Below, piece by piece: positions 1 to 12,350 of a stretch of DNA of 64,000 bases (its first letter is position 1; each line of letters starts with the position of its first letter). The position numbers and the translations under genes were made by a program. This DNA is from Tetradesmus obliquus. Lineage: Eukaryota; Chlorophyta; Chlorophyceae; Sphaeropleales; Scenedesmaceae. Below the pieces are notes generated by a model, which ran no database searches, was not told the origin of the DNA, and was given only the letters and a program-made list of their open reading frames with translations. The stretch spans positions 3,091,501-3,155,500 of the forward strand of contig CP126194.1 of the NCBI GenBank assembly GCA_030272155.1, in the 5' to 3' direction.

Positions 1-1095
1 CTCCTCATCCCTGTTGGGGCTGGGCACACTCCTCCACGCATCACTCTGTGCCCTCCTTATCCCTGTTGGGGCTGGGCACACCTCCCTGCATCACCCTGTG
101 CTCTCCTCATCCCTGTTGGGGCTGGGCACACACCTCCACGCATCACTCTGTGCCCTCCTCATCCCTGTTGGGGCTGGGCACACTCCTCCACGCATCACTC
201 TGTGCCCTCCTCATCCCTGTTGGGGCTGGGCACACACCTCCACGCATCACTCTGTGCCCTCCTCATCCCTGTTGGGGCTGGGCACACTCCTCCACGCATC
301 ACCCTGTGCCCTCCTCATCCCTGTTGGGGCTGGGCACACCTCTCCACGCATCACCCTGTGCCCTCCTCATCCCTGTTGGGGCTGGGCACACTCCTCCACG
401 CATCACTCTGTGCCCTCCTCATCCCTGTTGGGGCTGGGCACACACCTCCACGCATCACTCTGTGCCCTCCTCATCCCTGTTGGGGCTGGGCACACCTCCA
501 CGCATCACTCTGTGCCCTCCTCATCCCTGTTGGGGCTGGGCACACATCCACGCATCACTCTGTGCCCTCCTTATCCCTGTTGGGGCTGGGCACACATCCA
601 CGCATCACTCTGTGCCCTCCTTATCCCTGTTGGGGCTGGGCACACATCCACGCATCACCCTGTGCCCTCCTCATCCCTGTTGGGGCTGGGCACACACCTC
701 CACGCATCACTCTGTGCCCTCCTCATCCCTGTTGGGGCTGGGCACACTCCTCCACGCATCACTCTGTGCCCTCCTCATCCCTGTTGGGGCTGCGCACACC
801 TCTCCACGCATCACCCTGTGCCCTCCTTATCCCTGTTGGGGCTGGGCACACTCCTCCACGCATCACTCTGTGCCCTCCTCATCTTTGTTGGGGCTGGGCA
901 CACACCACCACGCATCACTCTGTGCCCTCCTCATCCCTGTTGGGGCTGGGCACACACCTCCACGCATCACTCTGTTCCCTCCTCATCCCTGTTGGGGCTG
1001 GGCACACTCCTCCACGCATCACTCTGTGCCTTCCTCATCCCTGTTGGGGCTGGGCACACTCCTCCACAATTCACTCTGTGCCCTCTTCATCCCCG
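1..1095. repeat. Minisatellite, about 21 copies of a 46-52 bp unit
   Basis: The core CTGTTGGGGCTGGGCACA recurs roughly every 46-52 bases from the left edge to about 1095. Spacing differences come from short CT/CA-rich indels after the core. Units contain no stop codon in any forward frame and most unit lengths are not multiples of three, so all three forward frames stay open over about 1 kb. That openness follows from the repeat and is not evidence of coding. The array runs off the left edge. If the exon proposed at 1349 is real, the array lies in the intron before it. Confidence 0.95.
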
Positions 1096-1348
1096 CCCCA
1101 ACTGGATGTTTCCGAATGCATGTGGCGCAGTGGGGCCAGGTATCATGGTGAATGTTCTGCGATGCGCTGTTTTGTGTAGCAGTGGTAGGGATGCCTGTGC
1201 TGGTGCTGGGCATGCAGCCGAGTGAGCATGTTTGCATGCGATGCTGTGTGGAGCTGTGGGCGGGATGCATGTGCTGCTGCTGTCAGATCCTCGTGGTCGT
1301 CTGCTGTTGCTGCTGTTTGCATGTATCTGGTGAACGAGACCCTTGCAG

Positions 1349-1830
1349 GTTAGCAGCCCCGAGCAGCAGCAGTGGCTGGAGATGCAGCGACAGCTACATC
1401 AGCTGGGCAACACACGGCAGGTTGTCAAGCTGCAGCATTACTGCCAGGTGAGGCTCTGCATCTGCAACTATGTCTAATGCTTGCGCTGCACACTTTGTGT
1501 ATAGGCAAACAGCCAGCTGGCGGGCGCCTGTGCATGTGTATCTTGTTACAACAAGCCACACACATTTTGAACAGGCGTCGTCGTACCGTGCCTGCTCTGC
1601 TTCAGGTTCTACGTTCAGAACAGCCTGCTGTCACGCCATCAAGCATGTTCACTTCACAAGACCTCCCCAGCGACCCGTCTTGCACCCTTCAGCTTGGCGA
1701 TTGGGCCTCAAATGGGCAGGCTGCTGTTGCTGACACTCGTTGTTGGCGGGGCGGTTCCATGCTTGCACCCACTGGCGGTGGAGGATGCGTCCTCTGCCAC
1801 ATATGTGACGGGAATGCCGCTTGTGCATAA
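1349..1830 (+). CDS. Possible 3' end of an unrecognised gene (partial)
   Basis: Two candidate exons join in phase. The first is 1349-1447, preceded by CCTTGCAG and followed by GTGAGG; it encodes a Gln/Leu-rich helical stretch of 33 residues (including QQQWLEMQRQLHQLGNTRQ). The second is 1606-1830, preceded by TGCTTCAG, and ends at a stop. No domain is recognised, and the last 30 residues look less protein-like than the rest, so the true end may differ. The 5' part would lie left of the window, beyond the minisatellite. The support is splice-site shape and phase only; chance exons remain possible. Confidence 0.3.
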
Positions 1831-3449
1831 TGGCGGCGGGTCGGCTTCATGCTTGTACCCATTAGCGGCGGGGCACCTGGTTGAGATGAATTTTAGTCGA
1901 GTCTCCGTATAGCCACCTGTTCTAGGGGTGGATTAACGAGTTGTGTTGTACTGGATGCTGCTGGTGATGTTGCTGCTGTTGTACAACATGTTGCTGCTGT
2001 TGGTGCACCTGCTGGCGTTGGTGCTGCTTCTGGCCAGAACCATGATTTGAGTGCTGGCGTTTGTCGCGGGGCACAACCATGCTTTGTTTGTTGCTTTGTT
2101 TGTTTTGTATCATTCATGTGTTCAGACAGCTTGTTTATTCTACAATTGCGTGCGGCAACGGAGAGCCATAGCTATAGCGGCGACGATTGGTGTAGTCCTT
2201 GGTTGGTGAGGTATGTTGTGGGCAGTTGGCTGTGTGTTGCTGTTGTGTCCATAGTGTACTATAGTACTATCTAGTAGCAGCTCCACCTGTTAAGCTGTAC
2301 AGCATGCCTGGTACCTGGTGTTGCCTTCAGTCTATCTGTCCATGGAAGTTGGCATCAGACAGCCGCATTTCAGGCATGGCTCACCGGTGACTGGTTAACC
2401 AGTTACGCACACATTTGCACACATTCACTCTGACCAGAATGCAGTGAAGGCTTACCATTGGAACAGCCACGATACCAAACAAGTTGCTCAAGTCTTTTTT
2501 GCAACTGGTACTTGCTGTACGTGACTTTGAGTGACAACAGCACCGTGCTGCTACCAGCACACATGTGGTGACTTCAACTAATGAATGTCTCAGAAAAGCA
2601 CAGCAGCAGTGCACAACTAATGCTGCCAAGACATATGTGACCCGTGCACGCATCCCTGCTGCCGCTGATAAACAACAGAACCAGCACATCCCATAGCTGG
2701 TTCTGTGCTGCAGACACAGCACAATGCGTCTTGCAACGTACACAAAGCACATGCATCCGCTTGCAACCTTTCTGTCAACAACTCACGATTGATTAATAAC
2801 AGCTGCTTTGAAGCGGAGGTAAAAATCCCAGCTAGGATGCTGCAGCCATCAATGCCATGCACCTCGCAAAGACATACACAGGTAGCCTACTGATACAGCG
2901 TAATATATATTGTACAACCCACACACCTACCATGCCACTCACAAAGATAATGTGGCTTGTGTTTCAACCAGCATTGCCCAGCAGCTAGCTGCTGTCTGCT
3001 GCCCTCTCACCTCTGTGTCTCTGTGCAACTCTGTGCAGCCTGATGTGGTGCACTGCTGCAAAGCGCTCCTCATGCGAGACCCACAAACGCCAGATTAAAA
3101 CCAGGGCACTGCCCAATCTCCCAGTACAGCTTCATGCACAAAAATGGAAAGAACTCCATCAAACAGTATACACACAGCAGTGTTTCAGGCCCACCGCCAA
3201 AAACACTTCCGCCAACGTTGCCATGACGGCCTCACGCATGCAAGGACATGTACAAGATAGCTGGCAAGATAGCTGGCATGCGCTCGTCAGCGCAAAGCTG
3301 ACTGCTTTGTCTACGGTTACTACAATGCTATGCCACCTACAGCACGACCAGCAATGCCAAAGCCTGCTCAGCTCACCGCCTGCAGCTCACAAATCAACTT
3401 GCTCAAACACCACCCGACCACAACGTCCTGCAGCTGCCTCACCATACTA
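1831..3449. other. No gene recognised
   Basis: Open frames on both strands are short, overlap one another and show no domain or consistent splice pattern. A degenerate repeat of about 87 bases (around 1744 and 1831, sharing a CATGCTTG-ACCCA core) lies at the left end. The interval is somewhat richer in A+T and CA repeats than the genes around it and is most simply intergenic. Confidence 0.5.
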
Positions 3450-3910
3450 GCCGCCCGCCTCAGGCTTCACACTCCCCAACACAAGGCTGCGGCCCACCAG
3501 GAAGAAGCTCAGCAAATTGCGCAGCTCTGATACAGTACACGAGCTTTGACAGATCAGTACAGCAGCCGTCTACAGCACGGTTGGCACTATTACCGCCCAC
3601 CAGTCGCTGCCTGTAGCTCACTAGACCACCAACAACCTCTCTTTTGCCTCACCACGCCTCAAAGTACTTGAAGCCAGCCTCAGGGTTAGCTGCCAGCAGC
3701 ATCGTCCCCCTAAGCTGGCTGCGCGCACACGCCAGGCTGCTGGCCACCAGGAGGAAGCTCAGCACGCTGCGCAGCTCTGATACAGTACAGGAGCTTTGAC
3801 GGAACAGTACAGCAGCCATCTACAGCACGGTTGGCACACACAACTTCCACAGCCCACCCAGTTGTTGCCTGTAGCTCACACTTCTCCTGGACCACCAACA
3901 ACCTCTACCT
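3450..3910. repeat. Two decayed copies of the terminal exon of the adjacent minus-strand gene
   Basis: The segment reading CACCAGGAAGAAGCTCAGCA near 3497 recurs near 3747 and, in the intact exon, near 4013. The copy at about 3657-3785 also repeats the sequence around the stop codon and the AACCCTGAGGCTGG coding region (minus strand), and both copies share about 90 bases downstream (GCTCTGATACAGTACA..GCACGGTTGGCAC). The period is about 250 bases. These are tandem duplicates of the gene's 3' end lying beyond its stop codon, with scattered substitutions. Confidence 0.8.
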
Positions 3911-3914
3911 TGCC

Positions 3915-5490
3915 TCACCAGGCCTTAAAGTACTTGCCGCCAGCCTCAGGGTTTGCTGCCAGCAGCATGGTGCCCCCAAGCTGGCTCCTTGCACACGCAA
4001 GGCTCCTGCCCACCAGGAAGAAGCTGAGCACGTTCTGCAGCTTCATGGGCCCCAGGCCAAACTTGAAGGAGCTGCCGCCCAGGTCCAGGCGCACGCTGTC
4101 GATGCAGTAGCTGAACTGGCTGGGGCTGAGCCAGCAGCAGCTGCCCAAGAAGTGCGTGGTGAGCGGGCTGTGCATGTGACGGCACAGCAGCAGCAGCAGC
4201 AGCAGCAGCGGCGGCGGCAGCGGCCGTAGCGGCGGCAGCTGTTAGGTGCAGGTGTGGATGGGCCAACGATAATTGCAAAAGCAGCAGCATGACGTGCGCG
4301 CAAATGTGGTGCGATAAGGAGGCAGCAACGCTGGCATTTAAGCCAGGCAAGACTAGTGCTGGCACACACACGCAGCGCCGCCTGCACCTCACCCCAGCTC
4401 TGTGACAATGTTGCAGGTGCCAACATGCGCACTGCAGCGCTGCTGCTGCTAGCACACAAGCAGCAGCATGGCAGCTGCACTCACCCCAGCTCTGTGACGA
4501 TGTTGAGGGTGCCGTCAGGGAAGGCGCGGCTGCTGCTGACGTCGATGCTGGCCGTGTCGGCATCAAAGCTGATGGCTGTGGCATCTGGCAGTGACCGGTG
4601 CATGTCAAAGTACTCCGGCACTGCAGGACAGAAGCGCGCGATGAATAACAACAGCAGAAGGCATGGTGTAATCGAGAGTTGTGTGGGAGGTACTGCACGT
4701 CAGCAGCAGCGTCCTGCATGTTCTGCAGTTGGTTGGTGTACCGGTGAAGGCAGGGAAGGGATTGCAGGGGGAATTCAGGACAGCTGACAGCAACTCAGCA
4801 CTGGCAGCCCTGCCGCCGCCAGTGGTAAAATCACATCCAGATGCAAGCTGTGAGACATCCGCGCAGCAGCTTCCCACCTGGAATGTACAGCAGGCGTGGG
4901 AAGCCTCCACTGCTTGCAAAAATGGGTTGCCACATGTCAACGCCGGTTGGCATAGGCGCGCTCGGCACAAGCTGGGTGCCCATGTAGTGCAGCTGCTCCG
5001 CCAGCAGCATGCAGCCTTCAAGTTCCTGCAAGTCTTTTGCTTCTTTGCGCAGGCCTGCTTTGATGGTGCTGAGCACTCGCTCCTTGAGTTCAGCAGACAG
5101 CTGCCCTGGCACGTTGGGTAAGTTGTTGGCGGTAAGGACCGCTTGCAGGGACTGCTGCTCGTCTTTGGACAGCTCTGGTGGTGTTGGGGCAGGCGCTGTG
5201 GGCCCTGGCTTGGTCCTGCTGCTGACATGGCACAGCTGAGATCGCCTCCACGTTGTTCGCACGTAAGCTGACCTGCTCGAGCAGGCCTGAGAGGTTGTCG
5301 AGCCAAAGCTCCGCACAGCTGGCGCTGCTGGAGAGAGCATGGCTGGATCAAAGGATGTGAGCAGCTGTGTGTCGGTGACTCCCTCGAGGGCGGGAATAGC
5401 ACTCTGGCGTGAGATAACGTGCCTTGGTGTCAGCGAAGTAAGACGGCAAAGCAATAGTTGTGTGGCTCGACAAGGTGCCGGTAATTTCAT
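3915..5490 (-). CDS. Unrecognised three-exon protein, possibly organelle-targeted
   Basis: Exons in transcription order are 5490-4878, 4620-4485 and 4167-3915. All junctions are GT-AG, the phases agree, and the product is 333 residues. The start at 5490 gives an N-terminus rich in Arg, Leu, Ser and Thr without early acids, as in plastid or mitochondrial presequences; an in-frame ATG at 5547 is an alternative. A Pro/Thr linker follows, then a helical stretch (around LKERVLSTIKAGLRKEAKD), a probable beta segment at the exon 1/2 junction (LLYIPVPEYFD), and a C-terminal part with VRLDLGGSSFKFGLGP. I do not recognise the family; a plastid lipid-associated (fibrillin) domain was considered but key motifs are absent. 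It diverges from the M3 peptidase gene with 106 bp between the ATGs, which suggests a shared promoter. Its terminal exon is copied twice downstream. Confidence 0.65.
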
Positions 5491-5596
5491 CGGACCCGGA
5501 CAGTTCCAAGTCCCCAAACCCCAACTGCCATTATCCTTGCCCAGCAAAAGTACGTCTGACGCTCGGCAGCCGATCCAGGTTTATTGAGTTGCGAAG

Positions 5597-8500
5597 ATGC
5601 TGACACGCTGCCAACCAATGCGCAGCAGTGCTGTTCTCGGCTCGATCAGGGGTCGCCTCTGTGCCTGCACCCACACACCTGCACGAATCCTGCCGGGCGT
5701 AGCTAGGAGCGCTAGCACAATGGTGCAACAACTGGATGGACCCACCGAGGTCACCAACTTTATCAGCGACCTGAACAACAAGTATGAGAAGGTGAGCAGT
5801 GCACAGCAGCAGCAGATGTGTGCAGAGCTGGTTTGCATTTTGAGCCATAGCTGTCTTTGCGAAGTGCATTGCTTTCATAATGGCATCGTTAGGCATCATG
5901 CAGATTGATGATTCAATGCAGCTGCAGCAACAGCACTTGGCTTGCAGCAGGTGCAGCAGGTGCAGCAGGTGCAGCAGACAGCTGTCTGTTGCGGTGATCA
6001 CCCCACCACACACATCATGGCACTGCTATGCTTCTTCATGTATGATTCACGCTGGCTTGCAGGTTCACAAGGCCTTTGAAGACAACTTCTGGGTGCGCGG
6101 CAGCATCTGCACCAGCAGAATGGCGTGTTTGTCGGCAGGCAGCATCAAGCAATGCAGTGTACAAAATCCTGCTAGAAAAGAAGCGCAGGATGCCCTGTAG
6201 CGCTCCGGACGGCATCCACGCACATGCTATGTGGCTGTGACAACATGTCGTGTTGCTGCTGTTGCTGCAGGCCACCAAGATGAACCTGCAGGTGCGCAGC
6301 GCTGGACAATGTGTACACATGACAGCAGCAGCAGCGAAAGCAGCAAGGAAACAGCAGAGGCAGCAGCATCAAATGCCACAGCGACAGCCAAAGGATGTAT
6401 TGTCAGCAATAGTGTGGCAGTGGCGAAGTTCCGACTGGCCGCAGCTGTTGGTTGCAGCGAGAAGCAGGACATGCCACAGCTGCAGGCAGACTGCTTGCAA
6501 CTGCAAGTAATCCATCGGCATGCGCTTGGCGCTCGCGGTTATGGGACGACTGCTGCATTGAAGATCATACACCGCTGCGCACAAACCTTGATGCAGCAGC
6601 TGTTCTTGCTGCGCCAGCACTCTTCACTGCAGAGCTGCAGCTCTGCAGAAAGCATCATGTGAGCTGCAGCTCTGCAGAAAAAACCATCATGCATGCCAAG
6701 ACTCTGCTCTGCTGTGCACACTTGTGCTGCAGGGGTGCAGCAGTGAGGCGCTGGCTCGCACCAAGACGGATTATGACTCGTTCCTTGCAGACCCCGTCAA
6801 TCTCAAAGCAGTGAAGGAGCAGCTGCAGGTACGGCAATGCAGCCCGTCCGCTGCGCGAGTGTGGCAGTATACATTCACCTGCTTGCAATAGGCACAGCAT
6901 GCATTGCCTTCTGTTCTACCGCATGATGTGCAGCATGTTGTGGCCGCTTCTACTTTCTTGCAGACACTCACACGCACTCGCACACACCACCACACTCAAC
7001 CTGCAGCAGACCTGTCTCCTGAGCAGCGCAAGGTGCTGGGTGTGCTGGAGCCCACCTTTGGCTGCTCTGTCCTTCTTTCTCTTCCGCTCGCATCAGCTCA
7101 TGCATACACTGCCTCACCATGTGCTGTGCAGCGCGGAGACCTCTCTGAAGAGCAGCGCAAGGTGCTGGGTGTGCTGGAGCGCACCTTTGGCTGCTCTGTC
7201 CTTCTCTCTCCCTTTCACATTAACACATGCATACGCTGCCGCACTGTCTCTGCAGCGCAGAGACCTCTCCGCAGAGCAGCGCAAGGTGCTGGGAGTGCTG
7301 GAGCCCACCTTATGGCTGCTCTGTCCTTCTCTCTCTCGCTCTCACACCAGCACATGCATACACTGCCTCACCACGTGCTGTGCAGCGCGGAGACCTCTCC
7401 GCAGAGCAGTGCAAGGTGCTAGGCGTGTTGGAGCGCACCTTTGGCTGCTCTCTCCTTCTCTCTCTTGCTCTCACATCAGCACATGCATACACTGCCGCAC
7501 TGTCTCAGCGCGGGGACCTCTCCGCAGAGCAGTGCAAGGTGCTAGGCGTGTTGGTGCGCACCTTCGGCTTCTCTGTCCTTGTCTCTGCTTTTTACATAAG
7601 CTCATGCATACACTGTCGCACTGCGTGCTGTGCAGCGCGGGGACCTCTCCGAAGAACAGCGCAAGGTGCTGGGCGTGCTTGAGCGCACCTTTGGCTGCTA
7701 CATCACAGAAGACCCGGCAGCAGCAGCCCTCAAGGCGCGGCTCAACGAGGCAGAGGCAGCACTGGCGGAGGCACGCAACACCATGCAGCTGGGATACAGC
7801 GATCCTGAGTCAGGTGTGTGAGTGACGCATGCGACTGCTGCTGCTGCTGCTGCAGCTGCTACTGCGCGTGAGGTTGGGTCTGTTGGTGCTTGCGGGGGGC
7901 TGTGTCTGCTGACGGTACAAGAAGCGGTGGCGGCGGCGCGCAGTGCAGCGATGTGCAGCCTCCAAACCTTGGAGGGCGACCTGCACGGGCTCCAGGTGTT
8001 GATGGCTAGTCCCTACTTTGGCTTGGTAGCCAAATTCCTTTCAAAAAGCGTGCTTTGTGTGAAAGGACATACACACACAGTAAATGCATGGTTACCCAGC
8101 TTCAAGCAATGCTGGACCTTGTGTCTATGTGTTGTGCCTGCAGGTGCCTTCACTACTGCCAGCAGCGTGCAGCTGCGCAACCTGATGCGCGTGGCTGAGG
8201 GCGAGGCCACGCGCAGGAGTGCATATGAGGGCCTGCGCAGCATCGGGCCGTTTGTGTCGGAGAAGTTCCTGGGCATCATCAAGGACAGGAACAAGCTGGC
8301 ACGGCTGCTGGGCTTTGAGGACTTTTACGACTACAAGGTGTGGCTTTATTATATCTATGTTACATCCGTGTTGAGTTATCTTACATGACAATGGTACCTC
8401 TATGTCTAACGCGCTCCTGGGCATCATCAAGGACAGGAACAAGCTGGCACGCCTGCTGGGCTATGAGGACTTCTACGACTACAAGGTTTGTGACAAAAAC

Positions 8501-11500
8501 CCTGATTGTTAGGCAAGTGTTATGTAACAATGTAACAAACGCGTGACATGTTGCAAGTCCAAGTGCCTGTACATCAGATGCCAGACAGTGCGGTTGCTTG
8601 ACATGCATGTTCGATATGTGTTTTCTAACAACAACATGTGCTGTCATGCAGGTGACTGCCGCGGAGGGATTTGGCAAGACCCGCCTGTTTGAGATCCTGG
8701 ATGACCTGGAGGCCAAGACGCGCCCCATCATGGAGGCGGCGAGGCAGCGCCTGGCCAAGGAGAAGGGCCCTGCTGCACTGGAGCCACACAACATCAGCCA
8801 GGCGCTGGCAGGTGAGGCTTGTTTGTGGTTTCATGTGCCTCACATGCGGTGGCTTACAGGAGTGCTGCTGTGACTGTGCTTTTTGTTGTGAAGAGTACTC
8901 AGGACTATTTCTGATGTGCTGTAGGAGATGCAGCACGTGTGGATGCTCTGCGCCCCTGTGCATCAGGGGTAGCAGCAGCAAACAATACCTCCAGGTGGTT
9001 GCAGCACCCAGCACACTGGACAGCTGCAGCAACTCCTGCCAACTGCTGGCCCTGTCTTTGCATCGTGTCCCAATAGCGTCCAGCATGTCATGTGAACCCC
9101 TGTGTCGCTCACCCAGCACACGGAAGGCAAGTGGTTGCATCACCATGCATGTTTGTTGACACAAAACACGCACATGCTTGCACAAAATCATCATGCCGTG
9201 TGCTGCTGCTTGCTGCTGCTGACCAGGCGACACCACGAAGGCCACCGACCCCTACTTCCCCTTTGAGGACGCTGTTGACGTGTGGGGCCGCACCTTTGCC
9301 GGGCTGGGCATCAGCTACAAGGGCAGCGTGATGACGCTGGACCTGTGCGACAGGCGCGGCAAGTACAGCAACGGCTTCTGCCACTGGCCACAGGTGAGGG
9401 GACTGTGCGTTTGATTAATAAAGCTGCACAGACCGTGATGCGGAAAGGCCTGCACTTGTGCTTGCAACGGCTTCTGCCACTGGCTGAGGTGAGGGGGTGA
9501 CAGGCCGATGGCGCTTAAACGCCTGCTGATGGCAGCTTCACCAGCCGGGCAAGCCGCCTGGTGCTACATCCTCCTGCCCCTTCTGTTGCTTGATTGTCTG
9601 CTGAAGCCGGCCTGGCGCAAGGCTGATGGTGGCTGGGTGCCTGCTCACGCCATCTTCACCAACCTGGCCATTGCCTGGCACTAATCCTTGCTGCCCCTTC
9701 TGTTGCTTTGCCTTTTGTGCCTTGCTGCTGCAGCCCGCGTGGCGCAAGGCTGATGAGGCCTATGTGCGCTCCTACGTCAACTGCACCAGCTTGACCAGTT
9801 GCGCCATGCTGAACATCGCTGCTCCTTTACTGCACTTTTCTGCAGCCGGCCTGGCGCAAGGCTGATGGTGGCTGGGTGCCTGCCCACGCCAACTTCACCA
9901 GCCTGGCCAGTGTCCAAGTACTAACAAATCTTGCTGCTCTGTTACTTTGTTGCTTTGCTTTTTGTGCCTTGCTGCTGCAGCCGGCCTGGCGCAAGGCTGA
10001 TGGCGGCTGGGTGCCTGCCCACGCCAACTTCACCAGCCTGGCCAGTGTCCAAGTACTAACCAATCTTGCTGCTCTGTTACTTTGTTGCTTTGCTTTTTGT
10101 GCCTTGCTGCTGCAGCCGGCCTGGCGCAAGGCTGATGGCGGCTGGGTGCCTGCCCACGCCAACTTCACCAGCCTCGCCAGCCCGGACCAGCTGGGCAGCG
10201 GCAAGACGGCGCTGGAGACGCTGCTGCACGAGGGCGGCCACGCGGCACACTTTGCAAACGTGGACCAGCACAGCCCCTTCTTCTCACAGGTGGGATGTGG
10301 TCTGGGTATTTCCAGAGTGAACAGCTGCTACTGGAAGCCAGCAGCTACCTGCCAAGGGCTGTGCTGCGCTGGGCGTTTTGCTTGCTGCAGCCCGACATAC
10401 TTCATCTGGCAAACCATCAGCAACCCACTGTCCATTCTGCATGCCGACGTTGATTGGGCATGGCACAACAACACATTTGCTCCTGATCCGTTTGTTGCTG
10501 CAGGAGCGCGCGCCCACGTCCGTGGCGTATGCTGAGAACCAGTCCATGTTCCTGGACAGCCTGGCGGGGGATGGCGCGTGGCTGGGGCGCTACGCGGTCA
10601 GCCGGCAGGGCGAGGTGATGCCGTGGAGCGTTGTGCAGCAGATGGTGGAGGACACACACCCATACGAGGTCTTCCAGGCGAGATGTGCTGTGTGGTTGCA
10701 CCTCAACGCAGCTCAGGCATGCACACATGTGTTATTTGTTGCCGTGCATTATGCCGCAGATGTGCAGAGACACGCACCCGGGAGATGTCCTGTGTGCTTT
10801 GCAGCTGAGGGGCGCGGATGCTTTGCAGGCATACGCATGTGCATGGTTTGCTGCACGGCTTTGTGCAGCAGATGGTGGAGGACACACACCCCTACCAGGT
10901 CTTCCAGGTGAGGGCTGCTTAGGCATGCACACATGTGGTGATTGTTGCTGAGCGATCTGCAGCAGATGGTGGAGGACACGCACCCCTTTCAGGTCTTCCA
11001 GGTGAGATGCGTGATGCAGCTGGTGTTACTTCAACAGCTGACCTGCGAGGGCTGTATCATACCAGTGTAGGCTGACAGCTGCACCGGCGCAGGCATGTAT
11101 CGAATGATTTGAGTATGCATGAGGCAGGGTATTGCGTGAAATCCGATGCAATACCTCGGAAATATGAGTTAGAGGCCATTGCTGGGCGAACGGCTACTTG
11201 AGATTATTCTTTTCATGTTTCTGTGTTACATGGTCAACTCAGCTGCCGGCCTGCCAGGGCCAGCTGCGCAAAATGATGTGCTTGTGCTGCACTGGTGTGC
11301 CTGCGGATGTGTGCTGTCATGCGCCCTCGGCGCCAAAACAGCACAGATCCGCAGGCGCACCAGTGCACCATCCCCTCGACGCCCCCCCCCCCCACCCGAC
11401 GCCCCCCCCCCCCACCCACCCGCCGCATTGCCACAAATCCACGCGCAGGTGCGTGCCATGCTGGCGGTGCCCTACTTTGAGAAGGCGCTCTACGAGCTGC

Positions 11501-12318
11501 CCGAGGACCAGCTCACTGTGGAGGCGCTGCAGGCCCTGGCTGATCAGATCGAGGCCAAGGTGCAGGGCGGGCTGTCGCCGCGGCCGCTGCTGAGCGTGCC
11601 GCACATCCTGGCTGACGAGAGCAGCTGCTACTACCACGGGTGAGGTGCCAGGGGTTAGCGTTTGGTGTGTCACAAGCATCTGTTATCATCACAATGCTGC
11701 TGAGCGTGCCGCACATCACGGCGGACGACAGCAGCTGCTGCTACCACGAGTGAGCCCGGCTGCCGTCTGGCGGCAAGTTGTGTGGCACTTGTGTCTGTGT
11801 TGCCGGGGCTTTGTGTGCGCGGAACCAGCACTGACTGAGCAATCATCCGTGCATGTGGCGGCTGTTACCATTGTGCGGCATCTTCGCGTGGTGTGCTGCT
11901 TACCAGCTGTGTACCAGCTGCAGTGCTGCACAAGCATCTGCAATCATCAGGACTGAGGCAGCTGTATCAGTGTGCACCCATGCTACTGCTGCTGCTGCTG
12001 CTGCTACTGCAGGTATGTGCTTGCTGAGATGAGCGTGCACCAGACTCGGGACCACTTCATTGAGAAGTACGGCCACATCGTGGACAACCCGCAGGTGGGA
12101 GGGGCGCAGGGCCAAGAATCTGATCAACGTGAAGTGTGTGCATGTGTCTTCATCTTCTTCTTTTCTTTCACCCGGTACAGCCTGGGGAGCGTCCCCGCAG
12201 ACCCTTCTGTGGTCTGCAGCAGCCTGCCTGCATGCCTGCCTGCACATGCATGCCACCTGCAGCGTTGCATATGCTGCAGTCACCACAACAGATACACATG
12301 CCCTTGTATTCCAATCCC

Positions 12319-12350
<32 letters not shown>

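Noticed and set aside
14-1225. Three overlapping forward open frames of 325-403 codons over the minisatellite
   Set aside because: They are translations of the same repeat in different frames, which is expected when the unit lacks stops and its length is not a multiple of three.
3946-4719. A 257-codon antisense-frame open frame with Ala runs
   Set aside because: It overlaps the spliced minus-strand gene on the same strand in another frame; the Ala run comes from a CAG/CTG repeat.
4167-5490. Plastid-lipid-associated (fibrillin) assignment for the first minus-strand gene
   Set aside because: Length and presequence would fit, but the typical W-rich and C-terminal motifs of that family are not visible.
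7925-8010. Possible extra oligopeptidase exon in intron 5 (VAAARSAAMCSLQTLEGDL)
   Set aside because: It could be entered in phase after 7813, but its exit phase does not fit the next exon, whereas direct joining of 7813 to 8144 keeps the family pattern.
8413-8487. Exon copy as a mutually exclusive exon 6
   Set aside because: It has a donor but no acceptor in front of it, so it is treated as an intronic remnant.
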